DNA from: Stieleria mannarensis
Lineage (GTDB): Bacteria > Planctomycetota > Planctomycetia > Pirellulales > Pirellulaceae
NCBI RefSeq assembly: GCF_014154935.1
Contig: NZ_JACEHH010000072.1
Coordinates: 1 to 32,261, forward strand
DNA length: 32,261 bases
Reading direction: 5' to 3'
Shown: positions 16,495 to 25,007 of the stretch, in pieces
How positions within the stretch are numbered: the first letter of the stretch is position 1
How the letters are laid out: each line of letters starts with the position of its first letter
Translations under genes and position numbers: made by a program
Notes under the pieces: model-generated
What the model saw: only the letters and a program-made list of their open reading frames with translations
The model's database searches: none
What the model was told of the DNA's origin: nothing

Positions 16495-18516
16495 TTAGCG
16501 CGACCGTGCCCCGGACCACTTCAACATTTGCGTTTCCAGGTCTTGGGGGTAGCTGATCGTGACGTCGGTGATTTCGCCTTGGGCGTTGGTCACGGGCGTC
16601 AGTTCGGGTTGGACGAAACCGGTGTAGGCGGGTTGGTTCAAGTCGGCGTAGCGACGCAATACTTCGTCCCGCAGGGCGACGTTGATGTTGATCGCGTAAT
16701 CCTTCATCAACCGCTCGGCCGAAGGCCGGTCGCCTTCGGATTTGATCCGTTGCACTTCGGCCAACAACTCTCCGACGCCCCGGTGCCAAGCGTCGACGTC
16801 TGCGACTCGGAAATAAGTCTTACCGTCCCGCACGTCGACTTTGATGGCGTCGGTGTTGGCGGCCAACCAACTGACGATCATCTGCCGATTCCGCATGTGG
16901 TCTTCTTCGATCGTCGTGCCGGACTTGATCCGCCGCAGCTGGGTCATCACGTTGCGGGTGTAGGCCTCGTAGGCGGCCAACTGCATCTCCTGCAGGTCCG
17001 CTTCGTTTTCGACCAGTCCCAATTCGATCAATTTGGGATTGCCGATGAAATACAATGCGACCAGATCGGCGCGGCCTTCTTCCAGGGCGCTGTAATATTC
17101 CTTGATGGAGACGGCCGGGTCGATGCCTTCGTTGACTTGACCGGAGGCATGGCCGATGACCTCGTGCATGTTGACCTCCAGCGCCAGCGCGGTGGATTTC
17201 CATTTGTCGGCTCGCTGGAATTCCGCATCGTCGTAACAGAATTCCGCTCGTGCCGACGGGGTGCTCGCTTTTTCATAGGCTTCCATGACGTTGCTGAGCG
17301 AAACGGATTTGCTGCCGTAGCGTTGGCGGATGGTCGCATCGTTGGGCAAGTTGATCCCGATCGGCGTGACGGGGCCGGAATCGCCGGTTTCCATCACCAC
17401 CTGGATGGCTTTGGCGGAGATCCCTTTGACGTTGTTTTTGCGAAAGTGCTTGGCATAGGGCATGTGGTCTTCGAACCACTGCGCGTTGTCGGCGAAATTT
17501 CGAATCATGTCCATCTTGATCGGGTCGTTGAAGTACACCGCGGCCTCCCAGGATCCCTTCATGCCTCGGGCGTCCATGTAGACTTCGATAAAGCCGTTGA
17601 TGGTGTCGACCGGACTGTCTTTGTCGGCGACCCAGGCGATGTTGTATCCGTAGAAATCGGCCGCTTCGCCGGTCCGGTAGTAATGAATCAAGGCCCCCAG
17701 TGCACGCGCCATTTCGGGCGTGGCGAAGGGGATGGCGGCTTCAAGGTGGGTGATGATGTTTTCGATTTTCTGGGCGTACATGCCGGCCGGGACCAGATGA
17801 TCCAGACCGCTACGATAGACGCGTTCGACCAGTTTTCCGTCGTCGTCCTTGGCCAGTTGAGAATTGAGCGGATAGTGTTCGTTGAACCCTTCCAAGTCCG
17901 CCATGGTGACGTCGTCGTACAGGTTGTTGGCGCTGGCGGTCAGGATGTCGATGCCTTCGCCCGGCGATTTTTGCGTGACATGCGTTTCGAATTCGGGGTC
18001 CAGCAGGACAGGGCGAATCCGGTCGATCAACGTCGACAGCGCGTCCCCGTCGGCGGGCATCGTGGCACCGTTGTTGACGGCTTGTCGGACCGCATCGTCA
18101 AACGCTTCGGCGGAGCATTCCAGCAGGTTTTTCTGGGCCGTGAGGGCGCTATGCGGGCCGTTGTTGACCCAGAACAGTTTCATGTACTTTCGAATCGCGG
18201 CGATCGTCGCTTCGTCGATCCCCTCGGGGTGCGTCAATATGGCTTCCAGCACACCGCGGATGTCGAGCGAATGGCGATAACGCTGGTCGATGTAAATGTC
18301 GCGGCCGGCGATCGCGGCCTGAGACAGGTGATAGATCAGCGTTTTTTCCCGCAACGACAGCTGGTCAAACCCGTCCACATACAGTTGGACGATCGCAACA
18401 TCGTCGACACGGTCCAGCAGATACTTGCGTTGGTCCGGCGACGCGTCTTGGGCGGTAAGATTGCCGCTGCAAACGAGCGACGCGGCGAAGAGCAGACAAT
18501 AGAAGACGGGACGCAT
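16495..18516 (-). CDS. M49-family metallopeptidase (dipeptidyl-peptidase III type), exported
   Basis: A 673-residue zinc peptidase that removes dipeptides from the N-terminus of oligopeptides. The start ATG at 18516 gives a signal peptide (MRPVFYCLLFAASLVCSG); a longer upstream frame adds 26 residues with no secretion signal and is rejected. The M49 hallmark HExxGH appears as HEVIGH at 451-456, and the second zinc-ligand motif as EEGRAD at 479-484. The element NGFIEVYMDARGMKGSWEA at 307-325 is also typical. Length matches the family (about 650-740 residues). Most characterised M49 enzymes are cytosolic eukaryotic proteins or Bacteroidetes proteins, so an exported planctomycete form is of some interest. 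It may help recover peptides in the periplasm. Confidence 0.93.
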   Translation of the reverse strand: MRPVFYCLLFAASLVCSGNLTAQDASPDQRKYLLDRVDDVAIVQLYVDGFDQLSLREKTLIYHLSQAAIAGRDIYIDQRYRHSLDIRGVLEAILTHPEGIDEATIAAIRKYMKLFWVNNGPHSALTAQKNLLECSAEAFDDAVRQAVNNGATMPADGDALSTLIDRIRPVLLDPEFETHVTQKSPGEGIDILTASANNLYDDVTMADLEGFNEHYPLNSQLAKDDDGKLVERVYRSGLDHLVPAGMYAQKIENIITHLEAAIPFATPEMARALGALIHYYRTGEAADFYGYNIAWVADKDSPVDTINGFIEVYMDARGMKGSWEAAVYFNDPIKMDMIRNFADNAQWFEDHMPYAKHFRKNNVKGISAKAIQVVMETGDSGPVTPIGINLPNDATIRQRYGSKSVSLSNVMEAYEKASTPSARAEFCYDDAEFQRADKWKSTALALEVNMHEVIGHASGQVNEGIDPAVSIKEYYSALEEGRADLVALYFIGNPKLIELGLVENEADLQEMQLAAYEAYTRNVMTQLRRIKSGTTIEEDHMRNRQMIVSWLAANTDAIKVDVRDGKTYFRVADVDAWHRGVGELLAEVQRIKSEGDRPSAERLMKDYAININVALRDEVLRRYADLNQPAYTGFVQPELTPVTNAQGEITDVTISYPQDLETQMLKWSGARSR

Positions 18517-18672
18517 CGGATATCCTTGAATACAGTGACGTTGAACAACAGTGACGTTGAACTCGGAGGGGGGACCTGTATGCGGTCGCGACAAACGCCG
18601 GCGGATTCAATACGGAAATGGCTAACTGGACAGTGCCACTTTCTACAGAACGCGTCGTGAATCAGCCTGCCA

Positions 18673-18737
18673 ACGTAGCTACCTTCGGCAGAAGGTGGAT
18701 CCCGGCGCATTCCACGCTCTGGCGAGCGTCGCTACGT
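18673..18737. repeat. GTAGCTAC-type hairpin repeat, copy 2
   Basis: Same layout as the copy at 16411: outer arms ACGTAGCTACC and GTCGCTACGT (one mismatch), inner hairpins ACCTTCGGCAGAAGGT and ACGCTCTGGCGAGCGT. The loop base in the first hairpin has changed while the stem is kept. It lies between the stop of the RidA-like gene and the start of the M49 gene, both on the minus strand. Confidence 0.8.
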
Positions 18738-18755
18738 CATAGTGGGGTTGTCCTG

Positions 18756-19220
18756 CTAGGCGTCGACTTCGAAGATGGCTTCGATTTCGACGGCGATCTT
18801 GCCGGGCAAGCTGTTGGTGCCGATGGCACTGCGGGCGCCGACGCCGTTTTCTTCGCCGAACACGTCACGGAACAGTTCGCTGCAGCCGTTGATCACGGCG
18901 GGGGAATCGGGAAAGCCCTCGATGCACTGGACCAGCCCGAGCAATTTGATCACGCGTTTGACCTTGTCCAGCGATCCGAAGTGGCTTTGCAGGGTCGCCA
19001 ACATGGCCAGTCCGGTTTGGCGGGCGGCGTCATAGCCGGCTTCGACATCCAGGTCCAACCCCAGTCGCCCGGTCGTCAGCGTTCCGTTGGCCTTCAGAGG
19101 GCCATGGCCGGAAACGTAGGCCAGTCCATCGACCACGACGACGGGTTTGTAAACGCCGGCCGGTTTGGGTGCCGGTGGTAGTTCGAGACCGAGTTCTTCG
19201 ATACGTTTTTGGTAGGACAT
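18756..19220 (-). CDS. RidA/YjgF-like protein
   Basis: A 154-residue protein. The ATG at 19220 gives MSYQKRIEELGLELPPAP; an upstream ATG adds 16 unlikely residues. The fold signature is clear: YVSGHGPLKANGTL in the first part and the C-terminal block with Arg followed by IGTNSLPGKIAVEIEAIFEV. RidA proteins hydrolyse reactive enamine/imine intermediates, but this sequence belongs to the longer divergent RidA subgroup (with GYDAARQTGLAMLATLQ), so the substrate is uncertain. It is cytoplasmic. It lies downstream of nothing obvious on its strand and ends next to a hairpin repeat. Confidence 0.88.
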   Translation of the reverse strand: MSYQKRIEELGLELPPAPKPAGVYKPVVVVDGLAYVSGHGPLKANGTLTTGRLGLDLDVEAGYDAARQTGLAMLATLQSHFGSLDKVKRVIKLLGLVQCIEGFPDSPAVINGCSELFRDVFGEENGVGARSAIGTNSLPGKIAVEIEAIFEVDA

Positions 19221-19362
19221 GGTTTGGCGGGGTTGGAAGCATCGGGATGGAAAGCCAAAGTGTGTCACGATGTCAGTCGTCTTTCAACCAGCCATTGTTC
19301 CCAGCCCCAAATGCAACGACGGTTGCGACGGTATTCCAACACCCGCTTGTTTTTCGGTGGGC

Positions 19363-19447
19363 CAGAGAGTCGCCGCCCTCTCCGAGGTCGGCACAGGGCA
19401 AAACTTGCGTTTGGCGCGGCGAGTTCGGAGAACACAGCGACTCTCTG
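19363..19447. repeat. Long imperfect inverted repeat in the RidA/SDR intergenic region
   Basis: CAGAGAGTCGC (19363-19373) is the perfect reverse complement of GCGACTCTCTG (19437-19447). Just inside, CTCCGA and TCGGAG also pair (19380-19385 with 19425-19430), and TCG/CGA continues the stem. The result is an interrupted hairpin of about 85 bases. It lies between divergent genes starting at 19220 and 19537. Apart from this element, I see no gene in the 316-base gap. Confidence 0.65.
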
Positions 19448-19536
19448 ACCGATCGCATGGGATACCCGCAAACGAAGCTGACATGAAAGACTCGTGTTTT
19501 TGAAACGCTTGCTCCCAACATTGATTGGAACCGATC

Positions 19537-20322
19537 ATGAACGACTTGCACGGCCGAAAGGCATTGATCACCGGCGGAACCCAGGGCATCGGTGGGGCAA
19601 TCGCGATCGCGGTCGCCGAGGCCGGTGCGGACGTGTTGTTGGTCGGTCTGCGTCGCGATGCGGCGGCGGAACAGACGCTGCAGCAGTGCCGCCGGCAGGG
19701 TGTCCGGGCAGAACTGGTGCTGTGTGATCTTTCGCGCGAGCCCGGCGAGTACCTGGATTCGTTGATCGCAGAGATCGACTCGGTGATGCCGGAGATCGAT
19801 TTGTTGGTCAACAACGCCGGCACCTACATCGACGTGCCGTTTTTGGAAATGGACTTCGATCGTTACCTGACCACCATGCACCTGAACGTCACCGCGGGCT
19901 TCTTTTTAACTCAGGCGATCGCCCGACGCTGGGTCGATGGCAACGTCCGCGGACGGGTCGTGTTCACCGGTTCGATCAACGGGTTGCTCTCCGAACCCGA
20001 TCACACGGCCTATGACACCAGCAAGGGAGCGGTCGCGGCGATGGTTCGATCGCTGTGTGTGTCGCTGGCGCCCAAGGGGATCCGGGTCAACGCGATGGCG
20101 CCCGGTCTGGTACGGACGCCGCTGACCGACGGTGCGATCGGCGACGACAACATGCGTCGATGGATGGAACTGCATACGCCCAACGGCCAGGTGCCGAAGG
20201 CGGATGTCTGTGCGGGCACCGTGGTGTTCCTGTTGTCCGACGCCGCCGAACATGTCCACGGCCAGACGATCTACGTCGACGGGGGGATGAGCATTTGGCA
20301 ACAACCCGACGCACCGGAGTGA
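19537..20322 (+). CDS. Short-chain dehydrogenase/reductase (SDR)
   Basis: A 261-residue NAD(P)-dependent oxidoreductase of the classical SDR type. The ATG at 19537 is preferred to a TTG four codons earlier. The Rossmann motif TGGTQGIG is at 12-19, NNAG at 92-95, and the catalytic triad is Ser146, Tyr159 and Lys163 (TAYDTSKGAV). The C-terminus VHGQTIYVDGGMSIW is typical of the family. GLRR after the second strand hints at NADP(H) rather than NAD(H), which is inference. The substrate, sugar or alcohol/ketone, cannot be assigned. It is monocistronic. Confidence 0.93.
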   Translation: MNDLHGRKALITGGTQGIGGAIAIAVAEAGADVLLVGLRRDAAAEQTLQQCRRQGVRAELVLCDLSREPGEYLDSLIAEIDSVMPEIDLLVNNAGTYIDVPFLEMDFDRYLTTMHLNVTAGFFLTQAIARRWVDGNVRGRVVFTGSINGLLSEPDHTAYDTSKGAVAAMVRSLCVSLAPKGIRVNAMAPGLVRTPLTDGAIGDDNMRRWMELHTPNGQVPKADVCAGTVVFLLSDAAEHVHGQTIYVDGGMSIWQQPDAPE

Positions 20323-20517
20323 TCGGCGCGGCGTCGCCGATGAGGGACGACGGACATCAGATCGGTCCGAACCGGGCGTGGCGACGCAATTCGTGACTTA
20401 AACTTCCACAAGTAGGGTCCAGCACCATCGTCACGTTGTGGCGACGGTCACCTGCATCGGTCCCACCGCGATAGGCCCCCGCTACGCCACGCCCTCACCA
20501 ACCGAAATCGATCTGTC

Positions 20518-21759
20518 ATGTCGACCTGTCCAACCGCACCCGGCGTTTCTTCCTCCTCGGCTGAGAACGCTTTCGTAGGACGTCAACCGATTTTCACGCC
20601 CGATCTGGACGTGTTTGCCTACGAGCTGCTGTTCCGATCCGGAGAGCAGAACGCGGCGATGATCACCGACGGCGATCGTGCGACGGCCAACGTGCTGTTG
20701 AACACGTTCACCGACATCGGGCTGGACACCATCGTCGGCTCGAAAAAGGCGTTCATCAATCTGACACGTAATCTGTTGACCGGTCGCAATCTCTCGTGCA
20801 TGCCGGCGGACCGGGTGGTTTTGGAAATCCTGGAGGACATCCAGCCCGACGCGGATGTGCTGTCGGCGATCGCCGGTTTGGTGGAACAGGGTTACACGAT
20901 CGCGCTGGACGATTTTGTCTATCGTCCCGAATTGGAACCGCTGATCGGCACGGCCGACATCGTCAAAATCGAGTATCCGTTGACGCCCAAAGAGGAACTT
21001 CCGGATCATATCGGAAAACTCAGAGCATTGGGCGTTCGTACGATCTTGGCCGAGAAGATCGAGACCCAGGAAGATTTCGAGCTGTGCAAGAGCCTCGGTT
21101 GCGATCTGTTCCAAGGCTACTTCTTTTGCCGCCCCCAAGTCATCAGCCAACGCAAGACTCAGGTGAATGTCGCGTCCGTCGTGCGATTGATGTCGGAGCT
21201 GCAGAATCCCGACATCACCATGAATGAAGTCGAAGGGATCATTCAAACCGACGCCAATTTGTCCTTCAAATTGCTGCGGTTCGTCAATTCGGCCAACGCC
21301 GCGACCACCCGGACGATCGATTCGCTGAAACAAGCCACGACCTTGATGGGAATCGCACGGTTGCGTTCCCTGGCATCGATGATGCTGATGACCAGCATCG
21401 ACGAAGGCAAACCACAAGAATTGATTCGGCTGGCCATGATCCGCGGCAAGATGTGCGAATTGCTGGCCGTCGATGCGTGCGCCACACGACCGGATCGCTT
21501 CTACACCATGGGTTTGCTTTCGGTGATGGATGCGTTGCTGGACAAGCCGATGGAAGAAGTCATCCCGCTGTTGCCGTTGGCCGACGACATGAATGACGCC
21601 TTGCTCAACCGCGCCGGTGAATTGGGGCTGATCTTGCAAAGCGTCATCAACTTCGAAGCCGGCGAGGTGACGCCGCCGGTTTCATTGAGTGCCGAGCAGA
21701 TGACGACGGCTTACCAAACGGCGCTTCGCTGGATCGCCGATTGCAAGATTAACGCGTAG
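20518..21759 (+). CDS. EAL-HDOD signalling protein (YuxH-like)
   Basis: A 413-residue cytoplasmic regulator. The first half is an EAL domain with ELL (36-38) where active phosphodiesterases have EAL. Asp131-Asp132 (DDF) and Lys150 are present, followed by AEKIET at 178-183 and QGYFF at 199-203. The second half, about residues 215-410, is an HDOD domain (NPDITMNEVEGIIQTDANLS, LLRFVNSANAATTRTI, ATTLMGIARLRSLASMM). This matches the COG3434 class. Cyclic-di-GMP hydrolysis may be lost or weak because of the degenerate EAL motif, and it may act as a binding or scaffold protein. The start ATG at 20518 has no clear Shine-Dalgarno. Confidence 0.92.
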   Translation: MSTCPTAPGVSSSSAENAFVGRQPIFTPDLDVFAYELLFRSGEQNAAMITDGDRATANVLLNTFTDIGLDTIVGSKKAFINLTRNLLTGRNLSCMPADRVVLEILEDIQPDADVLSAIAGLVEQGYTIALDDFVYRPELEPLIGTADIVKIEYPLTPKEELPDHIGKLRALGVRTILAEKIETQEDFELCKSLGCDLFQGYFFCRPQVISQRKTQVNVASVVRLMSELQNPDITMNEVEGIIQTDANLSFKLLRFVNSANAATTRTIDSLKQATTLMGIARLRSLASMMLMTSIDEGKPQELIRLAMIRGKMCELLAVDACATRPDRFYTMGLLSVMDALLDKPMEEVIPLLPLADDMNDALLNRAGELGLILQSVINFEAGEVTPPVSLSAEQMTTAYQTALRWIADCKINA

Positions 21760-21766
21760 TTTTGAA

Positions 21767-21831
21767 GTAGCCACGCTCGATGCGAGCGTGGTAAACGCAG
21801 GGGAGCCACCTTCTGGCGAAGGTGGCTACGT
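21767..21831. repeat. GTAGCCAC-type hairpin repeat, inverted orientation
   Basis: Outer arms GTAGCCACG and GGTGGCTAC pair, and the inner hairpins are CACGCTCGATGCGAGCGTG and CCACCTTCTGGCGAAGGTGG. It contains the same two hairpin cores as the copies at 16411 and 18673, but in reverse order. It sits between the convergent EAL-HDOD and AlkD-like genes. Confidence 0.8.
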
Positions 21832-21877
21832 TGGAGCGGCGATTCAATTTTTTCTTACTCGCCAAATTCCACACCAG

Positions 21878-22579
21878 CTACAGCCCCAGCTTTTTCTTGA
21901 GATGTTCGCTGGTCAGATGCTTGACGACATCGAGCGGTTCACAGGCGTTGCCGCCTCCATAATCGACATCGACCGGGCCGATCGCTTTGGCGGCTCGCAG
22001 CGCGGCTTTGTTAAGCCGTTTGTTGCGTTTACCGATGCCCATCAAGGCGGTGTTCATGGACTCCCTGACCCACATGTCCTCCGCTTTGATTTCACGCTTG
22101 ATCCGCTCGATCAACACCAGTAAGAACTCGTCGTCCATCCCCTTGGGGTTCTTTTTGGAGAGTTCATAGATCAGCGCGTAAGCACAGCGGCGGCGAGCCG
22201 GATCGTCGCTTTCCATCCAGTCACAGGCCAGATCGAACGCGAACGGGGTCTTGGCGAGCGTCGCGTCGCAGGAGGCGAACACGTGGGCCAGGTAACCGCC
22301 TTGCAACTGTTCGACTTGCTCTTCCGCCTGGGCACGGGTGATCTGTTTGGGGTCGTCAATCAACAGCCCGATGACCTTGGCGTCGTAGATGTTGGATTTC
22401 CACAATTGCAACGCCAGGGGATGATCGCGGCCGATCTGTTTGGCGATCTTGCGAAGCTGGGTCAAACCGATGCCAAAGCTTTTCAGATTGCTGTCTTTGA
22501 CGCCGGACTTCTTCCAGTGCTCGACGCCGCGCTGGTTGGTGTTTTCCTTCAACAGCTTGATGACATCGGCCTTCTTCAT
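21878..22579 (-). CDS. DNA alkylation repair-like HEAT protein (AlkD family)
   Basis: A 233-residue protein built from HEAT-like helical repeats. The ATG at 22579 follows GGGAG at a suitable distance. The sequence DWMESDDPARRRCAYALIY and the segment DMWVRESMNTALMGIG fit AlkD/AlkC-like proteins, which remove alkylated purines. The basic Lys-rich C-terminus (HLKKKLGL) fits DNA contact. Many family members are uncharacterised and may lack glycosylase activity, so the repair role is probable, not certain. Only four bases separate its start from the stop of the preceding SGNH/DUF1080 gene, so the two are probably co-transcribed, although their functions appear unrelated. Confidence 0.8.
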   Translation of the reverse strand: MKKADVIKLLKENTNQRGVEHWKKSGVKDSNLKSFGIGLTQLRKIAKQIGRDHPLALQLWKSNIYDAKVIGLLIDDPKQITRAQAEEQVEQLQGGYLAHVFASCDATLAKTPFAFDLACDWMESDDPARRRCAYALIYELSKKNPKGMDDEFLLVLIERIKREIKAEDMWVRESMNTALMGIGKRNKRLNKAALRAAKAIGPVDVDYGGGNACEPLDVVKHLTSEHLKKKLGL

Positions 22580-22583
22580 CGGA

Positions 22584-23948
22584 TCAACTCCCAAGATTAC
22601 GCAGACGAATGCGTCGGTATTCGACTTGGCCGCGATCGCCTTCCAATCCGATCGGACCGGACTCGGGCACCGGGAAGGCGTCTTCGATCACTTCCCCGTT
22701 GCAGGTGCAGTGTGCCGACGTCCCTTTGACGGTAATGACCAATTCATTCCAGTCTCCGGCGCGGTAATTGTCCAGGTTGTTGTAGGGACCGGCCAAGGCG
22801 TAGTCGCGGCACTGCAGCTGTTTTCCGCGGATGAAGACGCCGCTGTCGGCCATCGGCGTGGCGCGAAACTCCAGGATCAGCTGGAAGTCTTCGTCGAACT
22901 CCCGAGTGGTCCATAATTGCTGGATCTTGCGGCCTTCGGGAGGCGTGGTGACGACCAATCGGCCGGCGATCGCACGGTACCGCCCGTCCGGCGTCGCTGT
23001 TTTTCCGTCAAAGGCGACGTCTTGTTCGACAAGTGGCCAGACCACCGCGCCGTTGGTTTTGGGGATCCAACGGTCGCGTGATTTTCGCATTTGGTCGGTC
23101 GTCCGCCGATAGCCCCATCCGCTCAGATCCGTGCCGCCGAACAAACTGACGGCGTCGGATTCGATCTTGAACGCATCCGCCTCGGTTTCGATCAATCCCA
23201 AGGTTGCGAAGATCGGACGTAATGCGGCTTCCCATTTGGCATAGCCGGCGGCATTGGGGTGCAGCAGATCAGGAAATTCGCTCGGCTTTGCATCACCGTT
23301 TTCATCGGCGAACAAGGTCCACGTGTCGATCACGGTGACCTGCGGGTCACCTTTGGCAAGCTCGCGATAGAGCCGGTTGAGCGCTTGGATTTTTTCGGCG
23401 GGGCGAGACTTCGTGGCGCTGCTGGGAAACACTTCGCACAACACGATCGGCATCTCGCGACTGTGTTTTTTCAGCATCGCAAGAATTAAGAGGGCGTTGT
23501 CGGCAATCTGCTCCGGCGATGCTTTTTCCTCCAAGTCATTGGTCCCCATCAGCAGTACGACCGCAGCCGGATTCAAGCGGATCACGTCCTCTTCCAAACG
23601 GTACAGCATGCCGCGAGTGGTATCGCCGCTGATCCCACGATTGGCTTTTCGCATTCCGGCAAGCGCGCCTGAAAAGTCATCGCGCCAGCCCTGGGTGATC
23701 GAGTCGCCCAAAAAGACGACCGCCCCCTGGTTGGCCGCGCGGTTGGCTTGGAACGTGGTCCGGCGCTGGTCCCAAACGTTTTTGAACCAGTCATAGCGGC
23801 GGACCGGCCCGGCGCCGGGCATCGCCTCGTCGGCCGGGATGGTGAACCGCCGCTGTGTGGGCTCCACGCGGTCTTGCGAAGATGCAGGCGTGCCGGCAGA
23901 AAAGGCGGCCGGGATCAAGACCAGGCACAGCAAGAGGGATCGCGTCAT
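22584..23948 (-). CDS. Secreted SGNH hydrolase fused to a DUF1080 (LamG-like) domain
   Basis: A 454-residue exported protein. It starts at the ATG at 23948 or at a second ATG six codons earlier (23966); the stretch is an 18-base duplication giving MTRSLSMTRSLL. The signal peptide ends near residue 24. Residues 75-250 are an SGNH (GDSL-like) hydrolase: GDSIT at 81-85 (Ser83 nucleophile), NRGISGDT at 103-110, GTND at 135-138, and Asp227/His230 in DLLHPN. Residues 265-452 are DUF1080 (LFGGTDLSGW, SGVFIRG, GPIGLEGDRG), a concanavalin-like fold linked to carbohydrate binding or 3-keto-glycoside hydrolysis. The pair suggests a carbohydrate de-esterase attached to a glycan-binding or glycan-cleaving module. 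The AlkD-like gene follows directly. Confidence 0.92.
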   Translation of the reverse strand: MTRSLLLCLVLIPAAFSAGTPASSQDRVEPTQRRFTIPADEAMPGAGPVRRYDWFKNVWDQRRTTFQANRAANQGAVVFLGDSITQGWRDDFSGALAGMRKANRGISGDTTRGMLYRLEEDVIRLNPAAVVLLMGTNDLEEKASPEQIADNALLILAMLKKHSREMPIVLCEVFPSSATKSRPAEKIQALNRLYRELAKGDPQVTVIDTWTLFADENGDAKPSEFPDLLHPNAAGYAKWEAALRPIFATLGLIETEADAFKIESDAVSLFGGTDLSGWGYRRTTDQMRKSRDRWIPKTNGAVVWPLVEQDVAFDGKTATPDGRYRAIAGRLVVTTPPEGRKIQQLWTTREFDEDFQLILEFRATPMADSGVFIRGKQLQCRDYALAGPYNNLDNYRAGDWNELVITVKGTSAHCTCNGEVIEDAFPVPESGPIGLEGDRGQVEYRRIRLRNLGS

Positions 23949-24000
23949 GGAAAGGGATCGCGTCATGAGCAGGCTTGGTGGATTTGGCGTGTCGTTTTTA

Positions 24001-24088
24001 GGTAAGAAGATTTTGGGGTTGGAAGATTTTGTGAAAGCAACACGGGCAACCGCCTGCCCCATTTTCTTACCTCCAAAATCTTCTCACC
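24001..24088. repeat. Palindromic repeat with GGTAAGAAGATTTTGG arms
   Basis: GGTAAGAAGATTTTGG (24001-24016) and CCAAAATCTTCTCACC (24073-24088) are inverted with one mismatch, around a 56-base centre that itself contains GGAAGATTTT and ATTTTCTTACC. It lies in the space between the SGNH/DUF1080 gene (start 23948) and the SDR gene (stop 24144), both minus strand. It is of the same general kind as AT-richer palindromes I recall from Rhodopirellula spacers. Confidence 0.7.
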
Positions 24089-24143
24089 CCTATTCCGAAC
24101 GCCACAGCATAGTCGAAGACCGGAAACGCGGTGCGTGGCCCGG

Positions 24144-24878
24144 CTAAACCCATTCCTGCTTGGTCGGCTTGATCACGACCTCGGGCACGTTGGCCCGCGG
24201 CGGTAGGGCGCAGATGGTCGCGACGACCGACGCGATGTCTTCGGGTTGCAGGATCGAATCCTTGTGTTCCTGTGAAACCGGGCTGGGGCGGTTTTCTAAG
24301 ATCGGCGTGTTGACTTCGCCGGGATACACGTTGGTGATCCGCACGCCTTCCTCGCGAACTTCGTTGCTGATCGCCGTGCCCAGTGCGGTCATCGCAAATT
24401 TACTGGCGCAATAAACGACGCCGCCCAGCGAGATCGCCCGTTTGCCGGCGACCGAAGAGATGTTGACGACCAATCCGTCGCGCCGCGCACGCATCGCCGG
24501 CAACACCGCATGGATGCAGCGGTAGGCACCGGTAGCGTTGATCTGCATCACGCGGTCCCAGTCCTCGGGGACCATTTCGGCCATCGTCCGCTTTTGGATG
24601 TTGATGCCCGCACTGTTGACCAGGATGTCGGGGTCGCCGAAATGCGACTTCACGTCGGCGAAGAACGCGTCGATGCTGGCCGGATCGGCGACGTCCAACG
24701 TGTGGCAATGGATCGGGGTTTCCGAATGGACCGCGTCTGCGACGGCCTGAAGTTTCTCCAGCCGTCGGCCGCCGATCGCGACGCGGCATCCCGCTTGGGC
24801 GAGTGCCGTGGCGATTCCGGCTCCGATTCCGGTGCCACCGCCGGTGATCGCGACGATCTTTCCTTTCAAACTGCTCAC
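24144..24878 (-). CDS. Short-chain dehydrogenase/reductase (SDR)
   Basis: A 244-residue classical SDR with a GTG start at 24878 (AGGGA lies some ten bases upstream). TGGGTGIG is at 12-19. The motif after strand 4 is NSAG (88-91), where NNAG is usual. The catalytic residues Ser142, Tyr156 and Lys160 are in place (GVVYCASK). The C-terminus after PGEVNTPI matches YdfG/serine-dehydrogenase-like SDRs. GRR after strand 2 suggests NADP(H). The substrate is not predictable. It is not adjacent to the other SDR at 19537 and is only distantly similar to it. Confidence 0.92.
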   Translation of the reverse strand: MSSLKGKIVAITGGGTGIGAGIATALAQAGCRVAIGGRRLEKLQAVADAVHSETPIHCHTLDVADPASIDAFFADVKSHFGDPDILVNSAGINIQKRTMAEMVPEDWDRVMQINATGAYRCIHAVLPAMRARRDGLVVNISSVAGKRAISLGGVVYCASKFAMTALGTAISNEVREEGVRITNVYPGEVNTPILENRPSPVSQEHKDSILQPEDIASVVATICALPPRANVPEVVIKPTKQEWV

Positions 24879-25007
24879 CAGTCAAATTCCCTGTTGAAGG
24901 TAAAAAAGTTGGACGAACCCGAGCGGCTCGAAGCACACCGGGAACGCGATGGTAACAAATTGTAAGAATCCGCCAGACCGCTGAGCACATCGGCTCTGAT
25001 GGTGCGT

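Noticed and set aside
16375..18660. Long open frame of 761 codons on the plus strand
   Set aside because: It is the antisense shadow of the M49 peptidase, which has catalytic motifs and a signal peptide; the plus frame shows only Val/Gly/Asp-rich shadow composition.
20482..21639. Open frame of 385 codons on the minus strand
   Set aside because: It is antisense to the EAL-HDOD gene, with shadow-type composition and no motifs.
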